Shown here one piece after another: positions 1 to 7,928 of a stretch of DNA of 64,000 nucleotides. The notes beneath the pieces are model-generated. The model was not told the origin of the DNA. It did not search any database and saw nothing but the letters and a program-made list of their open reading frames with translations. Within the stretch, counting starts at the first letter, position 1, and each line of letters starts with the position of its first letter. Location of the stretch: assembly GCF_003610785.1 (NCBI RefSeq), contig NZ_RAQQ01000016.1:62001-126000 (forward strand), given 5' to 3'. The position numbers were made by a program, and so were the translations under genes. The DNA comes from Micromonospora globbae. Its GTDB lineage: Bacteria; Actinomycetota; Actinomycetes; Mycobacteriales; Micromonosporaceae.

Positions 1-543
1 GGCTCCCTCGAAGGCGGGCTCGTCGGCGGGGTCCAGGGTGCCGGGAGTGAGCCCCGGAGGGAGCATGGCGAGCACCATGCGGTTGATGAAGTGGCTGAAC
101 AGCGCCGTGCCGACGTACTCGGCCACCGGCTCGCCCGGCAGCGGCGCGGGCGCCCCGGCGGTGGCGGTCGACCGGGCCCAGCCCAGCAGCGCGTCGAGCC
201 GGGCGTCGGCGAGCGGTTCGCCCTGTTCGATGGCGTCGGCCAGCTCCGGCCGACCGAGCAGCCGCAGGGCGCCCAGCCAGGCGAGGGTGTCGTAGTCGCA
301 GCGGTTCGCCTGGGACACGCCGAGCGCCACCAGCGTCTTGTCGAGGACGGGAGCGGTGCCGACGAACTGCGCCTCGCGGTTGAGCACCCATCCGGCGGCC
401 AGGATCTCCGGTGCGGGGGAGGTCATCCGGACCGCGGGACCGATGCTGCTCGCCTCGGCGTCGACCTGGTCGTAGACCCGGGCCACCAGGCCGCTGGCCT
501 GCTCGGGAGCGACGGGGGTGACGTGCCGTACGTACGGTGACAT
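1..543 (-). CDS. AhpD-like / carboxymuconolactone decarboxylase-like protein (3' end cut by window)
   Basis: At least 181 residues are visible; the gene runs off the left edge. The all-helical sequence has one Cys in the segment VSQANRCDYD near residue 80, where AhpD-like proteins carry their active-site region; the usual CxxC pair is not present, so alkylhydroperoxidase activity is doubtful. The ATG at 543 follows the MMPL stop by 27 bases, so the two are probably cotranscribed. Family membership is a judgement from the general pattern. It could instead be an uncharacterised AhpD-fold protein with no peroxidase role. Confidence 0.7.
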   Translation of the reverse strand, partial: MSPYVRHVTPVAPEQASGLVARVYDQVDAEASSIGPAVRMTSPAPEILAAGWVLNREAQFVGTAPVLDKTLVALGVSQANRCDYDTLAWLGALRLLGRPELADAIEQGEPLADARLDALLGWARSTATAGAPAPLPGEPVAEYVGTALFSHFINRMVLAMLPPGLTPGTLDPADEPAFEGA

Positions 544-570
544 GGTGTGTCCTCCAAGGGGTTACGGGAG

Positions 571-2757
571 CTACGGACGACCCGCGAGTTCGGCGCGGGT
601 GTCGGTGGTCGGGGCCGCCGTGGCGGGAGGCCAGGGATCCGGCCGGGCCATCAGCACACGGGCCAGTGCTGCGGGGAACCACCAGCTGGCCCTGCCGAGC
701 AGGGCGACGAGCGCGGGCGTCAGCAGCCCTCGTACGACGGTGGCGTCGATGATGATGCCCGCCGCGAGCGCCGTGGCGAAGATCCTCACATCCGTGATCG
801 GGATGGTGGACAGGGCCGTGAAGGCCAGGAAGAGGATGAGCGCGGCGGAGGTCACCAGTCGGCCGGTGCGGCTGATGCCGGTGACCGTCGCGGCCGCCGT
901 GCTGTCCCGCCCTCCCTGTCGGGTCAGGTCGAGGTGCGCCTCACGGATGCGGTGCAGGATGAACACCTCGTAGTCCATGGACAGGCCGAAGAGGAACGCG
1001 AAGACCGCCATCGGGACCCAGATGGTGATCGCGCCGGTGGCGGGTGTGTCGAAGAGCGCGTCGCTGCCGTACCCCTGCTGCCAGATGAGCACCACGGCGC
1101 CGTAGGCGGCGGCGGTGGACAGCCCGTTCAGGACCAGGGCCTTCAGCGGGAGCAGCACCGATCGCAGGGTGCGGGCGAGGACGAGGAAGGTGAGCAGCGC
1201 GACCACGGCGAGGATGAGCGGCAGGGAGCCGTAGACGGCGTCGACGAAGTCGGTGTCCAGCGGGGCGCCGCCGCCGGCGAGGGTGCCGGGTTGGGAACGT
1301 GCGCTCGCGATGACCTCGGCCACCGCGTCGCGTCCCGCGTCGTCGGCCGGATCGTGGACGGTCCAGACGTCGATCACGTGCATGTCCGCCGTCGACCAGT
1401 CCGCGGGCGCGGCCACTCCGGCGACGCCGTCGACGCTCCGCAGCCGGTTCGCCGTCGCCGCCGGGTCGGCCGTGGTCAGCACCTCCACCGGCCGGGCGAT
1501 GCCCGCGCCGAATCCGGCCTCGACGAGCTGGGCGTACACGGCGGCGGGCCGACCGCCGTGGCCGAGGGTGCTGGTGTCCGGCTGACCCAGGCGGATGGTG
1601 AACGCCGGCGCGGCGAGGGCGAGCAGCAGTCCACCGCTCACCACGGCGGCGAGGACCGGGCGGCGGGTGGTGAGCCGGGCGATGCGCGTCCACAGCCGGC
1701 TGTCGGCGCGGTAGGCACGGCGTGGCCGGTCGAGCCATCCGCCGAGGGTGTGCAGCAGGACGGGCAGCAGGGTCAGGGCGACCGCGACGCTCACCAGCGG
1801 AATGAGCAGGCCGGCGTAGCCGACGCTGCGCAGGAACGGCACGGGCAGGACGACGAGTGCCGCCAGGGAGATCGCCACGGTGGCACCGCTCAGGGCGACC
1901 GCGTGCCCGGCGCTGGCGGCGGCGGCGACGATGGCGGCCCGGCGCTGCCCGGGGTCGGTCACATCGATCCGACTCCGTTCCTCACGCCAGCGGGTGACGA
2001 CGAGCAGGGCGTAGTCGATGGCGATGCCCAGACCGATGAGCGCCACCAGGTACTGCACGATGAACGACACCTCGGTCACGCCGGTGAGCAGCCGGACCAG
2101 CAGGAACGTGGTGGGGATGGCGACCGCCGCGATGAGCAGCGGCACGACGGCCAGGCCGCTGGCGAACACCACCGCGAGGACGACCAGGGCGCCGACCGCG
2201 CCGATCAGCGTCTCGACGATCGGGCTGCGCGGTGCGCCACTGTCGCGGCCGGACAGCAGGGGCTGGCCGGTGAGTTCGACAGGCGCTCCGGCGATCCGCG
2301 CGCCTGCGATCGCCTGCCGGATCGCCGGCAGCGACTGGGCGTACGGAGCCGGGCCCGGGGCCGCGGGCGGATAGATCAGCGCGACGGTACTGCGCCCGTC
2401 GGGCGACAACAGGGACTGCCCTCCGCCGCTGTCGGCGTACGAGACGCTCCGTCCGCCGGCCGGGGTCGCCCGTTCGACCAGCTCGCCCCACTGCTCGCGG
2501 TACGGTGCGGCGTCCAGGCGTACGCCCTCGGGCGCCGTGACGGTCAGCAGCAGCGGCGCGTTCTTGCCGCCGGTGCCGGAGAAGTGCTCGTCGATCGCGT
2601 CGTTGGCGAGTTGGGCGGGTGCGTCCGGCAGCCGCGACTCGTTGCTCAGGCTGTCGATGGTGCCGCTCACCGTGGCGCCGCCCGCCACGGCGAGAACCAC
2701 CCAGACGAGGGTCACCAGCAGGCGGTGGGACAGGACCCACCGGGTGAGTCCCCGCAT
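571..2757 (-). CDS. MMPL/RND-family membrane exporter
   Basis: A 728-residue integral membrane protein with the MMPL layout: one N-terminal membrane helix, a large extracytoplasmic loop, a block of about five helices containing GIAIDYALLVVTR (proton-relay Asp), a second large loop and a second block with GLSMDYEVFILHRIRE. MMPL proteins export lipids or toxic compounds using the proton gradient; the substrate here is unknown. The ATG at 2757 is chosen because GAGGA lies seven bases upstream and membrane helix 1 follows at once. An in-frame start at 2823 would add a basic, non-membrane leader. It is followed by an AhpD-like gene in the same direction. Confidence 0.93.
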   Translation of the reverse strand: MRGLTRWVLSHRLLVTLVWVVLAVAGGATVSGTIDSLSNESRLPDAPAQLANDAIDEHFSGTGGKNAPLLLTVTAPEGVRLDAAPYREQWGELVERATPAGGRSVSYADSGGGQSLLSPDGRSTVALIYPPAAPGPAPYAQSLPAIRQAIAGARIAGAPVELTGQPLLSGRDSGAPRSPIVETLIGAVGALVVLAVVFASGLAVVPLLIAAVAIPTTFLLVRLLTGVTEVSFIVQYLVALIGLGIAIDYALLVVTRWREERSRIDVTDPGQRRAAIVAAAASAGHAVALSGATVAISLAALVVLPVPFLRSVGYAGLLIPLVSVAVALTLLPVLLHTLGGWLDRPRRAYRADSRLWTRIARLTTRRPVLAAVVSGGLLLALAAPAFTIRLGQPDTSTLGHGGRPAAVYAQLVEAGFGAGIARPVEVLTTADPAATANRLRSVDGVAGVAAPADWSTADMHVIDVWTVHDPADDAGRDAVAEVIASARSQPGTLAGGGAPLDTDFVDAVYGSLPLILAVVALLTFLVLARTLRSVLLPLKALVLNGLSTAAAYGAVVLIWQQGYGSDALFDTPATGAITIWVPMAVFAFLFGLSMDYEVFILHRIREAHLDLTRQGGRDSTAAATVTGISRTGRLVTSAALILFLAFTALSTIPITDVRIFATALAAGIIIDATVVRGLLTPALVALLGRASWWFPAALARVLMARPDPWPPATAAPTTDTRAELAGRP

Positions 2758-3123
2758 CACGCGTCCTCGTCGCGTGCGCGGGCGTCGTCGGCCGGCGACG
2801 CGGTGACGGCGGCCGTCGCCCATCCTCGTTCCGCCACGCCCGGTGCGCGGCCCGGGCCGACGGCCCGGGATACGCCGCGTCCAGTCAGTTCAGGCACGTG
2901 AGTCCTCCCACGATCAGGCCGGTGTTCGCCGGTGACTTGATCGTGGTCGCGAAGCTGCCGCCGGGCGTCCCGCGGACGTGGACACTCGTGCCTACTGCCC
3001 ACGTGGTACGTGCCTACTGTGCCCGCCGCACGGCGCGCCGCCCCCTACCACGTACGCGGTACGCCGCTCGGTGGCACGCCGGGCGTCCGCACCACCTGCC
3101 GGCGGTGCAGGCGCCCGCCGGCC
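2758..3123. other. Non-coding gap with short repeats
   Basis: No reading frame here looks like a protein. The stretch holds two direct copies of CGTGCCTACTG (2988-2998 and 3009-3019) and an inverted pair ACGTGGTA (3001-3008) / TACCACGT (3046-3053). These could be operator sites for the exporter operon that starts at 2757, but no regulator gene lies next to it. Confidence 0.4.
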
Positions 3124-3663
3124 TCACCGCCGGACCGACATCCAGAACGCCGGCACCGGCTCCGCCGCGACGGTGACCGGGTCCAGTCGTACGCGGGTGC
3201 CGCCGGGGTGGTCGAACAGCCGCACGCCGTCGCCGAGCAGCACGGGCGCGACGAACACGAGGATCTCGTCGAGCAGGCCCGCCGCCAGGCACTGCGCGGC
3301 GACGTTCGCCCCGATGACGTTGACGTACCGGTCACCGGCGGCGGCCCTGGCCGCGGTCACCGCACGCTCCAGGTCGTCGACGAAGGTGACCCCGGGCACG
3401 GGGTCGGCCGGCGGCCGGTGGGTGAGCACGAACTGGGGTCCCTTCCAGGCGCCGCCGAAGGCGCCCTCCTTGTCGGTGCCGCGGTTCGGGTCGTCGCCGT
3501 GGAAGCTGCGGGCGCCGACGAGCAGCGCGCCGATCCGGTCGAGGAGGTCGTCGGCCAGCGGGTTGGGGCCGCCGACGTGCTCGGTGAGCCAGGACATGTC
3601 GCCGCCGGGGCCGGCGATGAACCCGTCGAGCGACATGGTGGCGGAGTAGAGAACCTTGGTCAT
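3124..3663 (-). CDS. Dihydrofolate reductase-family (RibD C-terminal domain) protein
   Basis: A 179-residue protein with the RibD-C/DHFR-like fold: N-terminal MSLDGFIAG signature, a GAR..H segment after the first helix, VIGANVAAQCLAAGLLDE in the middle, and the PVLLGDGVRLFD strand. Members bind NADPH and reduce pterin- or pyrimidine-like substrates; many are uncharacterised. The start ATG overlaps the stop of the upstream ECF sigma gene as ATGA, so translation is probably coupled. The substrate cannot be told from sequence. It is unlikely to be the housekeeping folate enzyme, because it has the compact RibD-C form. Confidence 0.88.
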   Translation of the reverse strand: MTKVLYSATMSLDGFIAGPGGDMSWLTEHVGGPNPLADDLLDRIGALLVGARSFHGDDPNRGTDKEGAFGGAWKGPQFVLTHRPPADPVPGVTFVDDLERAVTAARAAAGDRYVNVIGANVAAQCLAAGLLDEILVFVAPVLLGDGVRLFDHPGGTRVRLDPVTVAAEPVPAFWMSVRR

Positions 3664-4730
3664 GTGTGTGGAGACGGTGGTTGCCGGAAAAGCTCATCGG
3701 TCCACGTGGGCGGCAGCGCGAACGCCGGGAACAGCGCCGGGTCGTGGAAGGCGACGATCTCCACGATCCGGCCCCCCTCGACGCTCACCACCCCGATCCC
3801 GAACGGCGTGTACGACGACTCCCCGGGTCGCCGCGCGTAGGTCGCGGCGGCGAGCTGGCCGTTGGCGTACGCCGGCACCATGCGCAACGTCCCCACGTAC
3901 TCCGGGGAGCCGGCGTCCCAGCTCGTCGACAGCGCCGCGAGCACCGCGGCCCGTCCGGCGAACCACTGCGGGTACGGCGGCATCGACGTACGCACGTCCT
4001 CGGCCAGCAGATCGGCGATGGCGGCGAGGTCACCGCGCTCGACCGCGGCCATGTACCGGCGCAGCACCGCCCGCTGCTCCTCGGTGGGTGGCGCGGGCGG
4101 CGCCCAGTCGGCCCTGCCCGGCGGCAGGTGCTCCCGCAGCGTGGCGCGGGCCCGTTGCAGGGCGCTGGTGACCGACGCGACGCTGCTGCCCAGCACGTCG
4201 GCCGTGTCCCGGGCCGGCCAGCCCAGCACGTCGCGCAGGATCACCGCGGCCCGCTGCCGCGGCGGCAGGTGCTGGATCGCGGCGAGGAACGCCAGCTCCA
4301 GGGTCTCCCTGGCGACCACCGCCTCCGCCGGCCCGTCGGCGGGCGGCGCGGAGGGCTCCCGCAGACGGTCCGGGAACGGCTGCAACCACGGCACGTCGAC
4401 GCCGTCGCGTGGCGGCTGGCGTCCGTCGAACGGCGGCCCGACGTGGTGCGGGAGGGCTCGCCGGGCCCGGCCGTCGAGCGCGTCGAGGCAGGCGTTGGTC
4501 GCGATCCGGTACAGCCAGGCGCGCACCGACGAGCGCCCCTGGAACCCGTCGAGGCCCTTCCACGCCCGCAGCAGCGTCTCCTGCACCAGGTCCTCGGCCT
4601 CGTCGAACGATCCGAGCATCCGGTAGCAGTGCACCCGCAGCTCACCCCGGTACCGCTCGGCGACCTCGGCGAAGGCGTCCCGGGCCAGGGCGCTCCCGGT
4701 GGTGGCCCCGTCGTCGCTCACGCCTCGCAC
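3660..4730 (-). CDS. ECF sigma-70 factor with C-terminal SnoaL-like domain (SigJ/SigX5-type)
   Basis: About 356 residues. Region 2 is seen as YRMLGSFDEAEDLVQETLL and VRAWLYRIATNACLD (residues about 40-100), region 4 as LPPRQRAAVILRDVLGW followed by a helix-turn-helix (about 170-225). A SnoaL-like tail follows (YMAAVERGDLAAIADLLAED), as in ECF classes that use this domain in place of a separate anti-sigma factor. No anti-sigma gene is adjacent. The start is a GTG; another in-frame GTG at 4721 is nearly as good. The stop overlaps the ATG of the RibD-C-like gene, which suggests the two act together or share a stimulus. Confidence 0.92.
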   Translation of the reverse strand: MRGVSDDGATTGSALARDAFAEVAERYRGELRVHCYRMLGSFDEAEDLVQETLLRAWKGLDGFQGRSSVRAWLYRIATNACLDALDGRARRALPHHVGPPFDGRQPPRDGVDVPWLQPFPDRLREPSAPPADGPAEAVVARETLELAFLAAIQHLPPRQRAAVILRDVLGWPARDTADVLGSSVASVTSALQRARATLREHLPPGRADWAPPAPPTEEQRAVLRRYMAAVERGDLAAIADLLAEDVRTSMPPYPQWFAGRAAVLAALSTSWDAGSPEYVGTLRMVPAYANGQLAAATYARRPGESSYTPFGIGVVSVEGGRIVEIVAFHDPALFPAFALPPTWTDELFRQPPSPHT

Positions 4731-4790
4731 GCTACCCCGCCGCCCGGCCGAACCCGTCGCGTCGACGCCGGCGGGGGAGGCCGGTCAGCG

Positions 4791-5309
4791 TCAGCGCTCC
4801 GGCGGGCGGCGGCCGAACTTGCCGGCGACCGCGTGGTCGGTGTCGGTCACCACGCCCGTCTCCAGGACCTGCTTCAACCGGCGCAGGTTCGCCGCCACCT
4901 CGGCGCCCGGTGGCTTGCCGACGAGGCGCAGCAGGGCGTGGCCCACCGCGCCGAGCGGCGTCGCCAGGACCTGGTGCACCTCCGTGCGCCCGGGGCCGGG
5001 CGTGAAGTGGACCGTCCAGCGGGCGCGCAGTCCGGGCGGGCCGGTCGTCTCGTAGCGGATCAGCTCGTCGGCGCGCGCCTCCGTGAGCCTGATCGTGGAC
5101 CGCACCCGGACGCCGAGCGGGCCCACGACGGTCCAGCGGTAGGTCGCCGGCCCGGTCCGCCGGACCTCGGTGACGTCACCGAGGAAGCGGGGCAGGTTCT
5201 CCAGGTCGCGGTAGAAGCCGAAGACGTCGGCGACCGGGCGCTCCACGGTCACCCGCGCCTCGACCGCCGAGCCGTCCCGGCGTGGTGGGTGGCGCACGGC
5301 GACCTCCAC
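4791..5309 (-). CDS. SRPBCC (START-like) family protein
   Basis: A 172-residue helix-grip protein. The order of elements is typical of SRPBCC ligand-binding proteins: VERPVADVFGFYRDLENLPRF at the N-terminus, the central strands WTVVGPLGVRVRS and LIRYETTGPPG, and a C-terminal amphipathic helix (LRRLKQVLETG). The family binds hydrophobic ligands or works as cyclases; nothing identifies the ligand. It lies 60 bases upstream of the ECF sigma gene on the same strand and may be cotranscribed with it. Confidence 0.85.
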   Translation of the reverse strand: MEVAVRHPPRRDGSAVEARVTVERPVADVFGFYRDLENLPRFLGDVTEVRRTGPATYRWTVVGPLGVRVRSTIRLTEARADELIRYETTGPPGLRARWTVHFTPGPGRTEVHQVLATPLGAVGHALLRLVGKPPGAEVAANLRRLKQVLETGVVTDTDHAVAGKFGRRPPER

Positions 5310-5405
5310 AGGCTCGTCCGGCTCGTCGGTGGCGCTTGCCCGGGCACCCGCCCGTCAAACCTGCTCACGGAGGATCCGCCGATGGTCGGCCGGCCGGTCC
5401 GGGCG

Positions 5406-5411
5406 TAGGGT
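5406..5411 (+). promoter_or_regulatory. Likely -10 box for a leaderless methyltransferase mRNA
   Basis: TAGGGT is followed after six bases by the ATG at 5418, with no ribosome binding site between. In actinobacteria this spacing puts the transcript start at or next to the A of the ATG. Inferred from spacing only. Confidence 0.5.
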
Positions 5412-5417
5412 TCCGGC

Positions 5418-6212
5418 ATGACGCGCGAGGTCTGGGCCGACGGGCAGGCGTACGAGGCGTACGTGGGCCGGTGGAGCCGTCTGGTCGCCGCCGAGTTCGT
5501 CCGCTGGCTGGCCCCGCCGTCGGGCCGCCGGTGGCTGGACGTGGGCTGCGGCACGGGCGCGCTGACCGCGGCCCTCCTCGACCGGGCCGAGCCGGCGCGG
5601 GTCACCGGCGTCGACGCGTCCCACGGGTTCGTGGCCCACGCGCGGGACCGGGTGGCCGACGCGCGCGCCGCCTTCCACGTCGGCGACGCCCGTGCGCTGC
5701 CGCTGCCGGACCGCAGCGTCGACGTCGTGGCCAGCGGGCTCACGCTCAACTTCGTCCCCGACCCGGCGGCCGCCGTCGCCGAGTTCGCCCGCGTCGTCCG
5801 GCCCGGCGGGACGGTCGCCGCGTACGTGTGGGACTACGCCGACGGCATGGCGTTGATGCGGCACTTCTGGGACGCCGCGGCGGAACTCGACCCGCTCGCG
5901 GCCGAGCTGGACGAGGCCGCCCGCTTCTCGATCTGCGCGCCGACGCCCCTCGGCACCCTCTGGGCGGACGCCGGTCTACGGTCCGTGACGGTGCGCCCCA
6001 TCGAGGTGCCCACCGACTTCGCGGACTTCGACGACTACTGGCGGCCGTTCCTCGGCGGGCAGGGCGCGGCGCCCGCGTACCTGATGGCGCTGCCGGCGCC
6101 GCACCGCGACGCGTTGCGCGACCTGCTGGCCTCCCGGGTGCCGGCCGCCCCGGACGGCGCGATCCGCCTCACCGCCCGAGCGTGGGCCGTACGCGGCACC
6201 GTGCCGGCCTGA
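5418..6212 (+). CDS. Class I SAM-dependent methyltransferase
   Basis: A 264-residue Rossmann-fold methyltransferase. Motif I is WLDVGCGTGALTAALLDRA (residues about 38-56), the acidic strand-2 end is VTGVDASHGFV, and post-motif regions are GDARALPLPDRSVDVV and RVVRPGGTVAAYVWDY. These match the UbiE/Methyltransf_11 group that uses S-adenosylmethionine. The substrate is not evident. It stands alone, transcribed away from the SRPBCC gene, with a probable leaderless start. Confidence 0.92.
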   Translation: MTREVWADGQAYEAYVGRWSRLVAAEFVRWLAPPSGRRWLDVGCGTGALTAALLDRAEPARVTGVDASHGFVAHARDRVADARAAFHVGDARALPLPDRSVDVVASGLTLNFVPDPAAAVAEFARVVRPGGTVAAYVWDYADGMALMRHFWDAAAELDPLAAELDEAARFSICAPTPLGTLWADAGLRSVTVRPIEVPTDFADFDDYWRPFLGGQGAAPAYLMALPAPHRDALRDLLASRVPAAPDGAIRLTARAWAVRGTVPA

Positions 6213-6522
6213 CGCGCGACAACGCGGGCAGTTCTCGCGTACCGGCTGATCTGTCTGATAACGGACAGGACGCCGGGCGGCTTCACGTCGCACTGTTGTA
6301 GCAGGTCAGAGGCGCCCGAGCCACCGCCACCAGGACCGGCGCACCGCCGCGCCACCGGCCACCCGCCCGCACGAGCGGCCCCCGGCCGGCCGGAACCTGG
6401 CATCCCGGAGGAGCCGCGGCGGACCACGCCCCGGCAGCTCCGGTCGTTGCCGCAACCCACGACCACCGCCGGTCCGCCGGCCACGAGCCGGTCCGGCGCC
6501 GAGGAAGGAAGGAGGGGCCGGC
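6213..6522. other. Non-coding gap before the phage-like gene pair
   Basis: No convincing gene is seen. An imperfect hairpin CTGTC (6251-6255) / GACAG (6264-6268) could end the methyltransferase transcript. The right end holds a purine-rich Shine-Dalgarno run (AAGGAGGGG) before the ATG at 6523. No attachment-site-like duplication is recognisable. Confidence 0.4.
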
Positions 6523-6792
6523 ATGGCCGCTCCCACCGCGACCGCGACCCTGAACGCGTCGACCTACTCATCCGGCGACCAGATGACCCTCACCGTCACC
6601 TACGGTGACGCCGACACGAGACCGCTGACCGTCACGATCGTGGTCACCGACGCCCAGGGCAACAGCAGCGCCCCCGTCCGCGTGGCCGCCGTCATCGACC
6701 CGCTCACCGTCACCGTCACCGACGACTCCGGCCGATCCTGGGCCCGGCTGTCCGACAACGGCGCGGTGGCCGTCTACCGGGCGGTGGCGTGA
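6523..6792 (+). CDS. Small Ig-like beta protein resembling an actinophage minor tail protein
   Basis: An 89-residue protein rich in Thr and Val with alternating beta strands: TATLNASTYSSGDQMTLTVT, then LTVTIVVTDAQGNSSAPV, then LTVTVTDDSGRSWARLSDNG. The style matches the short Ig-fold proteins encoded just before tail glycosidases in actinophages; that link is from memory of the family style, not a search. A strong Shine-Dalgarno precedes the ATG. Its stop overlaps the next start (GTGATG), so the two genes are translationally coupled. There is no signal peptide. Confidence 0.7.
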   Translation: MAAPTATATLNASTYSSGDQMTLTVTYGDADTRPLTVTIVVTDAQGNSSAPVRVAAVIDPLTVTVTDDSGRSWARLSDNGAVAVYRAVA

Positions 6793-7829
6793 TGCCCCGG
6801 GTGACGGTCACGGTGCGCGACTCCGGCGGGCGCACGGCCACGGCGACCGCCGACTACTCCATCGCGGCGCCGGTGCTGGGCGGTTACTACCTCTCCGGCG
6901 GCGCCGACCCGACGGCCGACATCGCGGGCGGCAACATCCGCTCGCTCACCCAGTACCGCAGCCTCGCCGACGGATACGTGTTCCCCGGCTACCAGAAACA
7001 GTGGCTCACGACGCTCGGCAGGTCGGGCGTCCAGGTCAACATGGTGCTGGAGCTGAAGCACTACGGCGCACCGAACGCCGGCCCGCAGACCTTCGCCGTG
7101 GACGGCACGTCGTACACCGTCCCGGCGCCCGCCATGACCATCCAGCAGCGCCCCGGGACGACCTGGCCCAAGGCGTACGGCTACGGCCAGGTGCTCGCCG
7201 GGCAGTGCGACGGCCTGCTGGCCCGCGCGCTGTCCCAGTACCGCGCCCTGGGCTTCCCGGTGAACATCCAGCTCGCCTCCGAGTTGGACACCGACCACGA
7301 GTTCGGCACGTCCGAGGCGGGCCGGGCGTACACCTGGGCGGAGTCGGACGCCCGGGCGGTGCAGGCCATGACGTACATCGTCAACTGGTTCCGGGCGCGC
7401 TCGCTGCCGGCCGGCACGACGTTCTCCGTCGGCGTCGGCGGCTTCGACCGCGCGTGCTTCCAGCGCACCCACCCCGAGTCGCTGATGTCGCGCCTGGACC
7501 ACCTCCAGTGGAACGTCTACGCGACCGCCGCCAACCACACCGCCCTGGACCGCTTCCGGCGTACGAGGGACTGGGCCGTCGCCGACCTCGGCCCCGTCGC
7601 GCTCTCCCGACCGGTGATCATCGCCGAGTGGGGCGTCCGGGTGGCGGAGATCCCGAACCAGGCGGCCTGGATCGCCACCGTCCCGGCGGCCATCGCGAAG
7701 CTGAACGCCGAGCGGGGGCCGAGGATCGTCCGCACGAACTACTTCAACTCCGGCTGGGGCACGCTGTCGCCCAAGGCGCCGGGCCTCGCGGCGCTCAAGT
7801 CCGCGTACGCCACCCGCCCGTACGTCTGA
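6792..7829 (+). CDS. Glycoside hydrolase-like protein with N-terminal Ig-like strand region (phage-tail-like)
   Basis: A 345-residue protein. Residues 1-25 (VTVTVRDSGGRTATATADYS) continue the Ig-like pattern of the upstream gene. The rest resembles a TIM-barrel glycosidase: IQLASELDTDHEF near residue 160 and VIIAEWGVRVAE near 275 each carry a Glu at positions typical of the acid/base and nucleophile. There is no signal peptide, unusual for a secreted glycosidase but normal for a phage tail enzyme. The ATG at 6792 overlaps the previous stop; an in-frame GTG at 6789 is an alternative. The substrate is unknown. Confidence 0.72.
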   Translation: MPRVTVTVRDSGGRTATATADYSIAAPVLGGYYLSGGADPTADIAGGNIRSLTQYRSLADGYVFPGYQKQWLTTLGRSGVQVNMVLELKHYGAPNAGPQTFAVDGTSYTVPAPAMTIQQRPGTTWPKAYGYGQVLAGQCDGLLARALSQYRALGFPVNIQLASELDTDHEFGTSEAGRAYTWAESDARAVQAMTYIVNWFRARSLPAGTTFSVGVGGFDRACFQRTHPESLMSRLDHLQWNVYATAANHTALDRFRRTRDWAVADLGPVALSRPVIIAEWGVRVAEIPNQAAWIATVPAAIAKLNAERGPRIVRTNYFNSGWGTLSPKAPGLAALKSAYATRPYV

Positions 7830-7845
7830 CCGCCACGACGGCGAC

Positions 7846-7879
7846 GGCCGGCCGCCCGTGGTGCCCCGGGCGGCCGGCC
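7846..7879. terminator. Hairpin terminator between convergent genes
   Basis: GGCCGGCCGCCCG (7846-7858) pairs perfectly with CGGGCGGCCGGCC (7867-7879) across an eight-base loop. It sits between the ends of the glycosidase-like gene and the hydroxylase-like gene and could serve both strands. No U-tract follows, as is common in such genomes. Confidence 0.7.
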
Positions 7880-7928
7880 GCGCCTTCCACCCGCTCGCGG
7901 GCAACCCCCCGGTGCCCGGAGCGGGAAC

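Noticed and set aside
547..2901. Long plus-strand open frame opposite the MMPL gene
   Set aside because: The frame gives a repetitive Arg/Gly/Asp/Gln-rich sequence without structure; the minus strand encodes an evident membrane exporter.
2757..3002. 81-residue minus-strand frame overlapping the MMPL start
   Set aside because: Its stop overlaps the MMPL start, but the sequence is low-complexity Arg/Pro/Ala with no ribosome site or domain.
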